Origin: Neisseriaceae bacterium HSC-16F19 | Lineage (GTDB): Bacteria; Pseudomonadota; Gammaproteobacteria; Burkholderiales; Neisseriaceae | NCBI RefSeq assembly: GCF_024171525.1 | Contig: NZ_JALJZY010000008.1 | Span: 1-64,000, forward strand | Reading direction: 5' to 3' | DNA: 64,000 nucleotides | Part shown: positions 48,864 to 59,543 of the stretch, piece after piece | Numbering within the stretch: the stretch's first letter is position 1 | Layout: every line of letters begins with the position of its first letter | Made by a program: the position numbers and the translations under genes | Notes under the pieces: generated by a model | The model's database searches: none | The model's input: the letters and a program-made list of their open reading frames with translations, nothing else | What the model was told of the DNA's origin: nothing

Positions 48864-50087
48864 ATGGCCTCGGAAACCTATAAGCGTTATTCGGTACTGA
48901 TATCCAGCACGATGTCGTTTACCGTCTGCTTTATGATTTGGATGATGCTGGCGGTGGTCGGCATTCCGGTAAAAGAGAAACTCGGCCTGTCTGAAACCGA
49001 ATTCGGTGTGCTGGCGGCTTTGCCGGTGCTCTCCGGTTCGTTAATCCGCGTGCCCTTGGGTATTTGGACCGACAAATACGGCGGCCGCATTGTGTTGTTT
49101 TCGCTGATGCTGTTGAGCGTGCCGGCCATTTTTGCCATGCAGTACGCCACCCAGTATTGGCACTTTCTGATTATCGGCCTGATGATGGGCTTGGCCGGCG
49201 GCTCGTTCTCGGTGGGCACACCCTATGTGGCGCGCTGGTTCCCGAAAGAGCAGCAGGGTTTTGCCATGGGTGTGTTCGGTGCCGGTAATGCCGGTAGTGC
49301 GGTGAACAAATTTATCGCCCCCAGTCTGATTGCCATCGGCGGCTGGACCTTGGTACCCAATGTCTACGCCGGGGTGATGCTGGCCATGGCCATTATCTTC
49401 TGGTTCACCAGCTATCACGATCCCAAACACCTGGTGTCTTCCAGCGTGTCGCTCAAAGACCAGCTGGCCCTGCTCAAAGACCCCGGCGTGCTGCGCTACA
49501 GCCAGTATTACTCGGTGGTGTTCGGCGGCTATGTGGCCCTGGCTTTGTGGATGACCAAATACTATGTGGGCGAATTCGGCTTAAGCCTGCAAACCGCAGC
49601 TTTTCTGGCGGCCTGTTTCTCGCTGCCCGGCGGTGTGCTGCGTGCCTTCGGCGGTTATCTGTCGGACAAGTTCGGTGCCTATAAAGTGACTTGGGCGGTG
49701 ATGTGGGTGTGCTGGGTGTGCTTCTTTATCTTGTCCTACCCGCAAACCGATTTTGTGATTCACGGCAAAAACGGCCCCATCAATCTGCACATCGGCCTGA
49801 ATGTGGTGGTGTTCACCATCCTCATGTTTACCGTGGGTGTGGCCACCGCTGTGGGCAAGGCTTCGGTGTTCAAGTTTGTCGCCGATGACTATCCGCACAA
49901 TATCGGTGCCGTTTCCGGCATCGTCGGCCTGGCCGGCGGTATGGGCGGTTTCCTGCTGCCGATTATGTTCGGTGCGTTGGAAGACTGGAGCGGCGTGCGT
50001 TCCACCAGCTTTATGCTGCTCTACGGCACCGTGTGCGTGTCGCTGATTTGGATGCACTTCTCCTTTAAAGGCAAACGCCATCAATAA
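48864..50087 (+). CDS. narK: NarK-family nitrate/nitrite MFS transporter, NarK1-like
   Basis: Twelve-span inner-membrane transporter, probably a nitrate/proton symporter of the NarK1 type. The 407 residues show GIWTDKYGGRIV (MFS loop 2-3), the nitrate signature LAGGSFSVGTPYVARWFP near 115-132 and the second signature GIVGLAGGMGGFLLP near the C-terminus. The ATG follows GGGAGGGGCGTACAG. A NarK2-like gene follows in tandem, a NarK1-NarK2 order known from other denitrifiers. Confidence 0.93.
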   Translation: MASETYKRYSVLISSTMSFTVCFMIWMMLAVVGIPVKEKLGLSETEFGVLAALPVLSGSLIRVPLGIWTDKYGGRIVLFSLMLLSVPAIFAMQYATQYWHFLIIGLMMGLAGGSFSVGTPYVARWFPKEQQGFAMGVFGAGNAGSAVNKFIAPSLIAIGGWTLVPNVYAGVMLAMAIIFWFTSYHDPKHLVSSSVSLKDQLALLKDPGVLRYSQYYSVVFGGYVALALWMTKYYVGEFGLSLQTAAFLAACFSLPGGVLRAFGGYLSDKFGAYKVTWAVMWVCWVCFFILSYPQTDFVIHGKNGPINLHIGLNVVVFTILMFTVGVATAVGKASVFKFVADDYPHNIGAVSGIVGLAGGMGGFLLPIMFGALEDWSGVRSTSFMLLYGTVCVSLIWMHFSFKGKRHQ

Positions 50088-50093
50088 CCCTTA

Positions 50094-50133
50094 AGGCTGC
50101 CTGAAACGTTTTCGCAAATGTTTCAGGCAGCCT
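50094..50133 (+). terminator. inverted uptake-sequence hairpin between the two narK genes
   Basis: AGGCTGCCTGAAAC and its complement are separated by 12 bases. No T tract follows, so read-through into the second gene is expected. Confidence 0.45.
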
Positions 50134-50158
50134 AAAACAGGCAAACGGAGTCAATACC

Positions 50159-51541
50159 ATGTCCCATCTTATCCAACACTGGCAGCCGGAAGACAAAGAA
50201 TTCTGGCAAAAAACCGGTAAAAAAATTGCCACCCGCAATCTGTGGATTTCCATTCCGGCACTGCTTTTGGCCTTTGCCATTTGGCAGGTATGGAGCGTGG
50301 CGGTGGTGAACCTGCCCAATATCGGCTTTACCTATACCGAAAACCAGCTTTTCTGGCTGGCGGCGGTACCGGCCCTCTCCGGTGCCACTTTGCGTATTTT
50401 CTATTCGTTTATGGTGCCGATTTTCGGCGGGCGCAAATGGACGGCCTTGTCCACCGCCAGCCTGCTTTTGCCCGCCATCGGCCTGGGCTTTGCGGTGCAA
50501 GACCCGAATACCAGCTATATCACCATGATGATTTTGGCGCTGTTGTGCGGTTTTGGCGGCGGTAATTTCTCCTCCAGCATGGCCAATATCAGCTTTTTCT
50601 ATCCCAAGGCCGAAAAAGGTACGGCGCTGGGTTTGAATGCCGGTTTGGGCAATCTGGGTGTGTCTACCGTGCAGTTTGTGGTGCCCTTGGTGATTACCGC
50701 CGGGGTGTTCGGCGCCTTCGGCGGCGAGCCGCAAACCTGGGTGAAAGGTGATGTCACCAAGCAAATCTGGCTGCAAAACGCCGGTTTTGTGTGGGTGCCG
50801 TTTATCGTGCTCTCCACCTTGGCGGCTTGGTTCGGCATGAACGATTTGGCCAGCGCCAAAGCCAGCTTTAAAGACCAGGCGGTGATTTTCAGCCGCAAGC
50901 ACAACTGGATTATGTGCATCCTCTATCTGGGCACTTTCGGCTCCTTTATCGGCTTTGCCGCCGGTTTCCCCTTGCTGATTAAAAGCCAGTTTACCGGCAT
51001 CGACCCGGTGAAATACGCCTTCCTGGGCCCCTTGGTCGGAGCCTTGTCGCGTCCTTTCGGCGGCTGGATTTCCGACAAAATCAAAAGCGGCGCCGCCATC
51101 ACCCAAATCGTGTTTATCGGCATGATTGTGGCCGTGTGCGGTGTGATGGCCTTTTTGCCCACCAACGGAGAAGGCGGCAATTTCTGGGGCTTTTTCGCCT
51201 GCTTCCTGGCGCTGTTTGCCTTAACCGGCATCGGTAACGGCTCCACCTTTATGCAGGTACCGGTGATTTTCCTCAATATGCACCAGAAATTTGCCGAAGC
51301 GGGCAAAGTGAGTGTGGAACAGGCACGCTTGGACGCCACCAAAGAAGGCGCGGCGGTGATCGGCTTTACCGCAGCTTTTGCGGCCTACGGCGGTTTCTTT
51401 ATCCCCAAAAGCTACGGTACTTCCATCGCCCTGACCGGCGGTGTCAATGCGGCACTTATCGGCTTTATCGTCTTCTACGCCCTGTGCGTGGTGCTCAACT
51501 GGTGGTATTACGCCCGCAAGAATGCCGAAGCCAAATGCTGA
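50159..51541 (+). CDS. narK: NarK-family nitrate/nitrite MFS transporter, E. coli NarK/NarU-like (NarK2 type)
   Basis: Twelve-span nitrate/nitrite antiporter. At 460 residues it matches E. coli NarK closely in size. It has the long N-terminal segment HWQPEDKEFWQKTGKKIATRN, GFGGGNFSSSMANISFFYP (nitrate signature 1), GLNAGLGNLGVSTVQF, and AAFAAYGGFFIPKSYGTS near the end. The TM2 Arg in GATLRIFYSF is the expected substrate arginine. It would export nitrite while bringing in nitrate. The start follows a DNA uptake sequence and CAAACGGAGTCAATACC. Confidence 0.95.
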   Translation: MSHLIQHWQPEDKEFWQKTGKKIATRNLWISIPALLLAFAIWQVWSVAVVNLPNIGFTYTENQLFWLAAVPALSGATLRIFYSFMVPIFGGRKWTALSTASLLLPAIGLGFAVQDPNTSYITMMILALLCGFGGGNFSSSMANISFFYPKAEKGTALGLNAGLGNLGVSTVQFVVPLVITAGVFGAFGGEPQTWVKGDVTKQIWLQNAGFVWVPFIVLSTLAAWFGMNDLASAKASFKDQAVIFSRKHNWIMCILYLGTFGSFIGFAAGFPLLIKSQFTGIDPVKYAFLGPLVGALSRPFGGWISDKIKSGAAITQIVFIGMIVAVCGVMAFLPTNGEGGNFWGFFACFLALFALTGIGNGSTFMQVPVIFLNMHQKFAEAGKVSVEQARLDATKEGAAVIGFTAAFAAYGGFFIPKSYGTSIALTGGVNAALIGFIVFYALCVVLNWWYYARKNAEAKC

Positions 51542-51563
51542 CGGTGGCGGTTTAAAACCCATA

Positions 51564-51600
51564 AAAAAAGCGCTTTCAGGCAGCCTGAAAGCGCTTTTTT
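51564..51600 (+). terminator. rho-independent terminator of the narK pair
   Basis: AAAAAAGCGCTTTCAGG and its complement around CAG, ending in six T residues. The stem contains a complete DNA uptake sequence. It lies between convergent genes and can also serve the minus-strand metY. Confidence 0.9.
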
Positions 51601-51617
51601 GTCAATATCAAAGAAGT

Positions 51618-52889
51618 TTAAGCAGCCGCTGCCAATGCCTGTTGCAAATCGGCGAGCAAATCGTCGATGTGCTCGATGCCCACGCTCAGGCGCACCATGT
51701 CTTTGCTGACACCGGCCTGTGCCAGTTCTTCATCGTTGAGCTGGCGGTGGGTGGTGCTGGCCGGGTGGGTGGCCAGGGATTTGGCATCGCCGATATTCAC
51801 CAGGCGGGTAAACAATTGCAGCGCATCGATAAATTTGCCGCCGGCTTCCACACCGCCTTTGATGCCGAAACTGAGCAGGCCGGAGGCTTGGCCGCCGAAA
51901 TCGCGTTCAATCAGGGCTTTGTAGGGGCTGTCGGCAAGGCCGGGGTAGTTGACCCAAGAAACCTGCGGATGGTTTTTGAGGAATTCGGCCACTTTGAGGG
52001 CGTTGTCGCTGTGGCGCGGCATGCGCAGGCTCAGGGTTTCCAGTCCTTGCAGAATTAAAAACGCGTTCATGGGGCTTAAGGCGGCGCCGGTATTGCGCAA
52101 AGGCACCACGCGGGCGCGGGCGATAAAGGCGGCGGCGCCGAAATGCTCGCTGTAATTGACGCCGTGGTAAGACACGTCCGGGGTGGTCAGCACTTTAAAG
52201 CGTTCGCCGGCGGTCCAGTCGAATTTGCCGCCGTCGATGATGGCGCCGCCGATGCTGGTGCCGTGGCCGCCGATGTATTTGGTCAGCGATTCAATCACGA
52301 TGTCGGCACCCAGCTCGATGGGGCGGCACAGCACCGGGCTGGCCACGGTATTGTCCACCACCAGCGGCAGACCCTGGGCGTGGGCGGCATCGGCAAAGGC
52401 CCGCAAATCCACCACATTGATGGCGGGGTTGCCGATGCTTTCGCAATACACCAGTTTGGTGCGCGCGTCGGTGTGTTTGGCGATGTCTTCCGGACGGTCG
52501 GGGTCGATAAAGCGCACTTCGATGCCTTGCTTGGGCAGGGTGTGGGCAAACAGATTGTAGGTGCCGCCGTAGAGGGTGCGGGTGGTGATGATGTTGTCAC
52601 CGGCTTCGGCCAGGGTTTGCACGGCATAGGTAATCGCCGCCATGCCGCTGGCCAGACACAGTGCGGCAATACCGCCTTCCAAGGCCGCCAGACGCTGCTC
52701 CAGCACATCGGTGGTGGGGTTCATGATGCGGGTGTAGATATTGCCGGCCACATTGAGGTTGAACAGGTCGGCGCCATGCTGGGTGTTGTCGAAGGCATAG
52801 CTGGTGGTTTGGTAAATCGGCACCGCCACCGCCTTGGTGGTGGGGTCGGGGCTGTAACCGGCATGCAGGGCTTGGGTTTCGGGTTTCAT
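51618..52889 (-). CDS. metY: O-acetylhomoserine sulfhydrylase (MetY-type)
   Basis: PLP enzyme of the gamma family that makes homocysteine from O-acetylhomoserine and sulfide. The 423 residues include the PLP phosphate region YTRIMNPTTDVLEQRLA, the aromatic stacking segment LYGGTYNLF and the Schiff-base lysine in ESLTKYIGGHGT. The large insert and the NTVASPVLCRPIELGADIV pattern favour MetY over MetB or MetC. The ATG follows AAGGAAAAAC; a longer frame adds 30 implausible residues. O-succinylhomoserine use cannot be excluded. Confidence 0.92.
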   Translation of the reverse strand: MKPETQALHAGYSPDPTTKAVAVPIYQTTSYAFDNTQHGADLFNLNVAGNIYTRIMNPTTDVLEQRLAALEGGIAALCLASGMAAITYAVQTLAEAGDNIITTRTLYGGTYNLFAHTLPKQGIEVRFIDPDRPEDIAKHTDARTKLVYCESIGNPAINVVDLRAFADAAHAQGLPLVVDNTVASPVLCRPIELGADIVIESLTKYIGGHGTSIGGAIIDGGKFDWTAGERFKVLTTPDVSYHGVNYSEHFGAAAFIARARVVPLRNTGAALSPMNAFLILQGLETLSLRMPRHSDNALKVAEFLKNHPQVSWVNYPGLADSPYKALIERDFGGQASGLLSFGIKGGVEAGGKFIDALQLFTRLVNIGDAKSLATHPASTTHRQLNDEELAQAGVSKDMVRLSVGIEHIDDLLADLQQALAAAA

Positions 52890-52938
52890 GTTTTTCCTTT
52901 TCCTTGTAGTGAGCGGGGTTGAAGTAAATAAAATGGAT

Positions 52939-53361
52939 TTAGCGGCTTTGCATTTCCAAGCGTGCCCGACCTGTAGCATCGAAGAAGGTCAGGCGTTGGC
53001 CGCCACGGGTTTTAACGGCGTCGGTTTGCCAGCGACTGCTGTGATGCAGCGCGGCCAGGCCGCGGATTTCATCCGAGTCGGCGCCGCAGTACATTTTGGT
53101 GCTGGCGATATTGTCGATAGCCAGCGTGTCGCCTTGTTGGCGGTAGCGGGCATGGATGCGGTTGCAGCCGAAATAAGCTCCCAGGCTTTCGGTGCTGATG
53201 TTGAGGCGGTAATCGCTGGCGGACACGGGCTTGTCGTCGATGCGCACAATCCGCCATTCGCCGTGGGGCAGGGCATCACCGTGTACAGCGGCAGGGCTGC
53301 CTGAAGACTGGCAGGCGGCCAGCCACAAGGGCAGGGCGAGCAGGGTCAGGTATGGTTTCAT
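52939..53361 (-). CDS. META-domain (HslJ-like) lipoprotein
   Basis: A 140-residue lipoprotein: signal peptide with lipobox LAAC (Cys17), then one META domain with GEWRIVRIDDKPVS, FGCNRIHARYRQQGDTLAI and a MYCG segment. META proteins such as HslJ are linked to heat or novobiocin tolerance, but the role here is unknown. The start follows GGAGCTCCGCG. Confidence 0.82.
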   Translation of the reverse strand: MKPYLTLLALPLWLAACQSSGSPAAVHGDALPHGEWRIVRIDDKPVSASDYRLNISTESLGAYFGCNRIHARYRQQGDTLAIDNIASTKMYCGADSDEIRGLAALHHSSRWQTDAVKTRGGQRLTFFDATGRARLEMQSR

Positions 53362-53449
53362 CGCGGAGCTCCGGGCAAAACAGCCGCCTTTGTAACGGAA
53401 TGCCGGGGCTTTGGCAAGTGGTGTTGGCGCTGCGCTTGGGTGTGCGGCA

Positions 53450-54451
53450 TCAGTCCGCTTGCAGGCAGCCTTCACGGCCAAAACGGTTCAAAGCATCGAT
53501 GCCGCGTATGTCACCGGCCTGTAGGGCGTAATGATGCAGGCGGACGCCGCCCAAGTCGCGCCGGATCAGTTGCAGGATTTCCTGCTGGCGGGCGTAGCGC
53601 TGTTGCCAAAAGGGATGGTCGGCATGTTGTTGCGGCATGATTTGATTGACGATGATGTGGCGGCAGGGCAGTTTGAAATGCTGCAATTGCGCCAGCGCGC
53701 GCCGGGTTTCGGCCAGAGGCAGCATTTCCGGGGTCATGACCAGCATGATGGCGGTGTAGCCGGGGTCGGCAAGCAGGGTGCCCGCCTTGGCAAACAGCGT
53801 CTGGCGTTTTTGCAGCGCTTCCAGTGCCTGTTCCCAGCGGCTGTTTCTGCTTTCGCTCAATAAAGTGTTTTCTTTTCGGGTTTTCTGCCAAAACGGCAGG
53901 GCGGCTTCGCGCAATTCTTTTTGGCGCCCTTGCTGCGACAGGAGGGCATCGGTCCACGCCGCCATCATTTTCGGCAGTTCCAGCAGGCGCAGGGTATGGC
54001 CGGTGGGGGCGGTATCGAACACCACATGCTCAAAACCCAGAATGCGGTGGTTGCAAATGTATTTGCACAGCGCTTCCAGCATGGCCGCTTCTTCGGCGCC
54101 GGGGGTGTTTTTGGCCGCTTCGATGTGTTGCTGCATTTTTTCCAGCATATGCGCTTGGGTGTACTGCGCCAGCAGGCTGCCCACTTGGTCGAAGTGTTTG
54201 TCGGCAATGTGTTGCGGATTCAGTTCCACCGCCGCGAGGGTATCGCTCAGCAGTTGAATGCTGCCTGAAAGCGGGATTTGCAGTACATCGCCCAGGCTGT
54301 GCGCCGGATCGGTGGAAACCAGCAAGACTTTTTTGCCTTGCCCGGCCAGGCGGCAGGCGAGCGAGGCGGCATGGGTGGTTTTGCCCACGCCGCCTTTGCC
54401 GCCGATAAATAAAAGCGGCGTGTGCGCCGCTTCGTGCAAGAGTTGGTCCAT
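53450..54451 (-). CDS. ArsA/GET3-like ATPase
   Basis: Deviant Walker A ATPase of the ArsA/GET3 class. The 333 residues show FIGGKGGVGKTTHAASLA (deviant P-loop with the signature first lysine), VSTDPAHSLGDVL (switch I), and VVFDTAPTGHTLRLLELP (switch II). Despite the name, no ars genes are present. It overlaps the CC-ending small gene (TGATG) and is downstream of cstA on the same strand, so the three probably act together. Bacterial relatives are of mostly unknown function. Confidence 0.88.
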   Translation of the reverse strand: MDQLLHEAAHTPLLFIGGKGGVGKTTHAASLACRLAGQGKKVLLVSTDPAHSLGDVLQIPLSGSIQLLSDTLAAVELNPQHIADKHFDQVGSLLAQYTQAHMLEKMQQHIEAAKNTPGAEEAAMLEALCKYICNHRILGFEHVVFDTAPTGHTLRLLELPKMMAAWTDALLSQQGRQKELREAALPFWQKTRKENTLLSESRNSRWEQALEALQKRQTLFAKAGTLLADPGYTAIMLVMTPEMLPLAETRRALAQLQHFKLPCRHIIVNQIMPQQHADHPFWQQRYARQQEILQLIRRDLGGVRLHHYALQAGDIRGIDALNRFGREGCLQAD

Positions 54452-54714
54452 CAACAGCACCCGAATCGTTCCAAAGGGGATTGCGGGATGTTCATGCGCA
54501 GATGCCAATCGTGAAACTCTTCCATTAGCAAAGGTTGCAATTCCAGCGTATAGAAGGTCATCGGATTAGGGATGCCCAGGCTTTCGGCAAAAATCATCAG
54601 CATGAACAAGTCCCGCTCGTCGCGGTAGGCCCGGGTCAGGGTTTGCCGGTAGGGCGCGTGGTAAAACTCATGCAGCCCTTCGGCAAACGCCTGCCATTTT
54701 TCCTGCCAGCCCAC
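54451..54714 (-). CDS. small CC-ending protein (cory-CC-star type) between cstA and the ArsA-like gene
   Basis: An 87-residue helical protein that ends in two cysteines right before the stop (RFGCC). I recall the label cory-CC-star for a family next to ArsA-like ATPases, and this protein fits the length, position and ending. It sits three bases after the cstA stop codon. In E. coli, CstA and BtsT are paired with the small YbdD/YjiX proteins, which also end in two cysteines; the parallel is striking although the sequences differ. Membrane-transport support is inferred. Confidence 0.75.
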   Translation of the reverse strand: MGWQEKWQAFAEGLHEFYHAPYRQTLTRAYRDERDLFMLMIFAESLGIPNPMTFYTLELQPLLMEEFHDWHLRMNIPQSPLERFGCC

Positions 54715-54717
54715 GGC

Positions 54718-56385
54718 TTAGGCTTCTTTCTTCGGCCAGGCACGCTTGAGCACGGCAATGCACTCCAGCGATACCAGGATGGAGCAAATCAGGATGATGA
54801 TGTCCAGCACCACCAGGAGCCATTTGCCGTCGGTATAGAAGCTTTTCAGTTGCAGCAGCAGTGCCAGCACGCTCATCAGCAGCAAAAAGGCCATCGGCAG
54901 CAGGGTGTACCACACCGGACGGCGAGCTTTGAGCAGCAGCACGGTCACCACCAGCAGGGTCAGACCGGCCATCAGCTGGTTGGTGGTGCCGAACAGCGGC
55001 CAAATCAGCATGCCGCCGTCGCCTTTGAGGCCGCCGGCACCGAAGGCCAGCAGGGCGCAGCTGCCCACGGCCAAGAGCGTAGCTACCGAGCCTTTTTGGA
55101 AAGACTTGATTTGGTACATCTCGCCCCATTCCTGGAAGATGTAGCGTTGCAGGCGCACGCCGGTGTCCATGGTGGTACCGGCAAACAGGGCGGCCATTAC
55201 GGTGAGCATGGTGGCAGACAGTTCCGGAGACAGGCCGATGCCTTCATGCATGATGGCAGCGCCGCCGTCGATAAAGGCACCCATGCCGCCGGCACCGAAT
55301 TTGGCATAAATCGCCTGCCAGTCGGCCAAGGTGGCAAAACCGGCGGTGGCGGCGAGAATGGCGGCCAGCGCCAGCATGCCTTCGCCCATGGCACCGAAGT
55401 AACCGACAAAACGGCTGTCGGTTTCGCGGTCAATCTGTTTGGAAGTGGTGCCACTGGAAACCAGGCCGTGGAAACCGGAAATGGCACCGCAGGCAATGGT
55501 GACAAACAGCAGGGGCATAATCGGCGGTGTCCCGGCCGGCAGGTCTTTGTTGACCGCCGGTGCCACCACATCCGGGCTGACTAGGAAAATCGCCGCATAG
55601 AGTACAAACAGCCCCACAAACAGCTGCAAACCGTTGATGTAATCGCGCGGTTGCAACAGCATCCACACCGGCAGCAGCGAGGCGATGGCGGCATAGACAA
55701 ACAGGAAAATAATCCACACGGCATTGGCGGGCAGACCGAACAGGGTTTCAGGCAGCGCAATCGGGAACAGCGGGCCCAGATAAATCAAAGCGTATAACGC
55801 CACCACGCCTATTACCGATACCCACAGCAGGTTCATTTTAAAGCGGTAAATGCACTGGCCGATGATAAAGGCCACCACCAGCGCACCCCAAACCGGCAGT
55901 ACCGAAGAGGGCGTTTTAATCATCATTCCCGCGATAACCACCGCAAATACCGCATTCACCATCAAGAGCAGCAGGAAAATCACAATCATAAACAGGCTGC
56001 GGGTGCGGGCATTGACGGCGGAACCGGCAATGGTGCCGATGGACTGGCCTTTGTGGCGCACACTGGCCCACACCGCCGACATATCGTGCACCCCGGCCAG
56101 GAAGATGGTACCCAGTACCACCCACACAAAGGCCGGCAGCCAGCCCCAAAACACGGCAATGGCCGGACCGACTATGGGTGCGGCACCGGCCACCGAGGTG
56201 AAATGGTGACCCCACAGCACGTATTTGTTGGTGGGCACAAAATCCACCCCGTCGTTGATTTCACGGGCAGGGGTGTTGAATTCGGGATCAAGCCGTAAGA
56301 TTTTGGCCGCAATAAAGCGGGAATAAAAGAAATAGCCGCAGGCCATCAGGGCCAGGCCGACTACCAACAGTAAAACCGCACTCAT
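54718..56385 (-). CDS. cstA: CstA-family carbon starvation / pyruvate transporter
   Basis: Polytopic inner-membrane transporter of the CstA family. E. coli CstA and BtsT import pyruvate, and peptide uptake was an earlier idea. The 555 residues are shorter than E. coli CstA (about 700) but carry the family hallmarks INDGVDFVPTNKYVLWGHHF and GPAIAVFWGWLPAFVWVVLG, plus FHGLVSSGTTSKQIDRETDS. The start follows TAAAGGAGCAGACTT. It leads a three-gene unit with the CC-ending protein and the ArsA-like ATPase. Confidence 0.93.
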   Translation of the reverse strand: MSAVLLLVVGLALMACGYFFYSRFIAAKILRLDPEFNTPAREINDGVDFVPTNKYVLWGHHFTSVAGAAPIVGPAIAVFWGWLPAFVWVVLGTIFLAGVHDMSAVWASVRHKGQSIGTIAGSAVNARTRSLFMIVIFLLLLMVNAVFAVVIAGMMIKTPSSVLPVWGALVVAFIIGQCIYRFKMNLLWVSVIGVVALYALIYLGPLFPIALPETLFGLPANAVWIIFLFVYAAIASLLPVWMLLQPRDYINGLQLFVGLFVLYAAIFLVSPDVVAPAVNKDLPAGTPPIMPLLFVTIACGAISGFHGLVSSGTTSKQIDRETDSRFVGYFGAMGEGMLALAAILAATAGFATLADWQAIYAKFGAGGMGAFIDGGAAIMHEGIGLSPELSATMLTVMAALFAGTTMDTGVRLQRYIFQEWGEMYQIKSFQKGSVATLLAVGSCALLAFGAGGLKGDGGMLIWPLFGTTNQLMAGLTLLVVTVLLLKARRPVWYTLLPMAFLLLMSVLALLLQLKSFYTDGKWLLVVLDIIILICSILVSLECIAVLKRAWPKKEA

Positions 56386-56608
56386 AAGTCTGCTCCTTTA
56401 CTTGGGTGGTCAATCCGAAGCGGATTACGGGCCATTATTACAAAATTTTGGGGTTTGTACAGAATTTTAATTTTTTACACCATGTTTGTGAGTGCTGTGC
56501 GGGCGGCACGGAGGCTGTTTTTGTGCCGTTGTGGCGGGTATTTTGGGCGACAGGGCGTATAATGCATGCGCTTGCGTGGATGTCCCCTCGCTTTTTGAAC
56601 GCAATGTC

Positions 56609-57010
56609 ATGGAAATAGATGTCAAACAGTTGGAACCGGCTGCTTTGGCTGCCTGGGGCTTTCAGGCAGCCTGTTTGTTGTACGCCGAAGATTGGGACGG
56701 GCTGGTGCGACAGTTTGCATATGCTCTGGCTTTTGATGATTTGCCGCAGGCCGCTGTTCGCCGGGATTTGGCCGCCAGTCTGGCCGAACTGGGCGGCAGC
56801 ATGTTGCTGCCTCCGGCAAAACAAGACGTAAGGGTGCGTTACTTCTCCGATAACAATGCCGGTTTGGTGGCGGAGATTGAGCAAAGCATACCCACAGACG
56901 GCGCCGGTAGGGTGGTACTGACTTGCGTGGTCTCACGCCGGAATAAAACGCTGTATGGGGTATTGGAACATATTTGGGCTCAAGCCGATGCCCAACACGA
57001 CTATTTATAG
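56609..57010 (+). CDS. hypothetical protein upstream of cmk
   Basis: A 133-residue protein I do not recognise. It starts MEIDVKQLEPAALAAWGFQA and ends in an aromatic and acidic HIWAQADAQHDYL. No signal peptide, membrane helix or motif is evident. An uptake sequence is read in frame as FQAACL. The Shine-Dalgarno is weak, and longer in-frame starts add Cys-rich sequence unlikely to be coding. It lies 58 bases before cmk on the same strand. Confidence 0.6.
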   Translation: MEIDVKQLEPAALAAWGFQAACLLYAEDWDGLVRQFAYALAFDDLPQAAVRRDLAASLAELGGSMLLPPAKQDVRVRYFSDNNAGLVAEIEQSIPTDGAGRVVLTCVVSRRNKTLYGVLEHIWAQADAQHDYL

Positions 57011-57068
57011 TATTTAATTGATAAACAGCCTGCTACTTCAGGCTGCCTGAAAAAGCAGAAAGGACTGT

Positions 57069-57728
57069 ATGCAATATCCTGTGATTGCCATCGACGGCCC
57101 CAGCGCCTCCGGCAAAGGTACGGTGGCCGCGCGTGTGGCGGCAGCTTTGGGCTGGGCGTATTTGGACTCCGGCGCGCTCTACCGCGTCACCGCCCTGTAT
57201 GCGCGCGAGCAGGGCGCTGCTTGGGATGACGAGGCGGTGGTAGCAGCTTTGGCGGCGGCTTTGCCGGTGCGTTTTGTGGATGGTCGTGTCGAATTGGACG
57301 GGCGCGATGTCAGCAGCGACATCCGTGCCGAAGAAATCGGCATGGGCGCGTCCCAAGTGGCGGCTTTGCCGGCGGTGCGTGCGGCTTTGTTGCAGCGCCA
57401 GCGTGATTTTGCCGTCCACGGCGGCTTGGTGGCAGACGGGCGTGATATGGCTTCGGTGGTGTTTCCCGAAGCGGCGCTGAAAGTGTTTCTCACCGCCAGT
57501 GCCGAGGTACGGGCGCAACGGCGTGCCTTGCAGCTGGGCGTGCCTCTGGCGGGCGAGGCTTATGAGCGCATTGTCGCCGATATCGAAAAGCGCGACGAAG
57601 CCGACCGCAACCGCGCCGTGGCACCGCTCAAACCGGCGGCCGATGCGCATATGCTCGATACCTCCGACTTAAGCATTGAGGAGAGTGTCAAAAAAGTGCT
57701 TGATTGGTATCGGCAAATCGAAAACTAA
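57069..57728 (+). CDS. cmk: cytidylate kinase
   Basis: Phosphorylates CMP and dCMP. The 219 residues have the P-loop GPSASGKGT (10-18), LDSGALYRV near 36-44, and DGRDMASVVFPEA with the conserved CMP-binding residues. It precedes rpsA, a very widespread arrangement. The start follows AGAAAGGACTGT. Confidence 0.97.
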   Translation: MQYPVIAIDGPSASGKGTVAARVAAALGWAYLDSGALYRVTALYAREQGAAWDDEAVVAALAAALPVRFVDGRVELDGRDVSSDIRAEEIGMGASQVAALPAVRAALLQRQRDFAVHGGLVADGRDMASVVFPEAALKVFLTASAEVRAQRRALQLGVPLAGEAYERIVADIEKRDEADRNRAVAPLKPAADAHMLDTSDLSIEESVKKVLDWYRQIEN

Positions 57729-57730
57729 TG

Positions 57731-57736
57731 TATAAT
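57731..57736 (+). promoter_or_regulatory. candidate -10 of an rpsA promoter
   Basis: A perfect TATAAT starts three bases after the cmk stop codon, 117 bases before rpsA. No convincing -35 was found at normal spacing, so the promoter is only tentative. Confidence 0.35.
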
Positions 57737-57852
57737 TGAACACTTTCGGATGGCAGATATGCGTCTGCCGTCATTTTTTTGCCGTTGGCGGCCAAAGCGC
57801 CTGCGGCTTCTGCAACCCAACCCGCATCTTTGGCATGCACCGAGTATATTAA

Positions 57853-59538
<1,686 letters not shown>

Positions 59539-59543
59539 GCATC

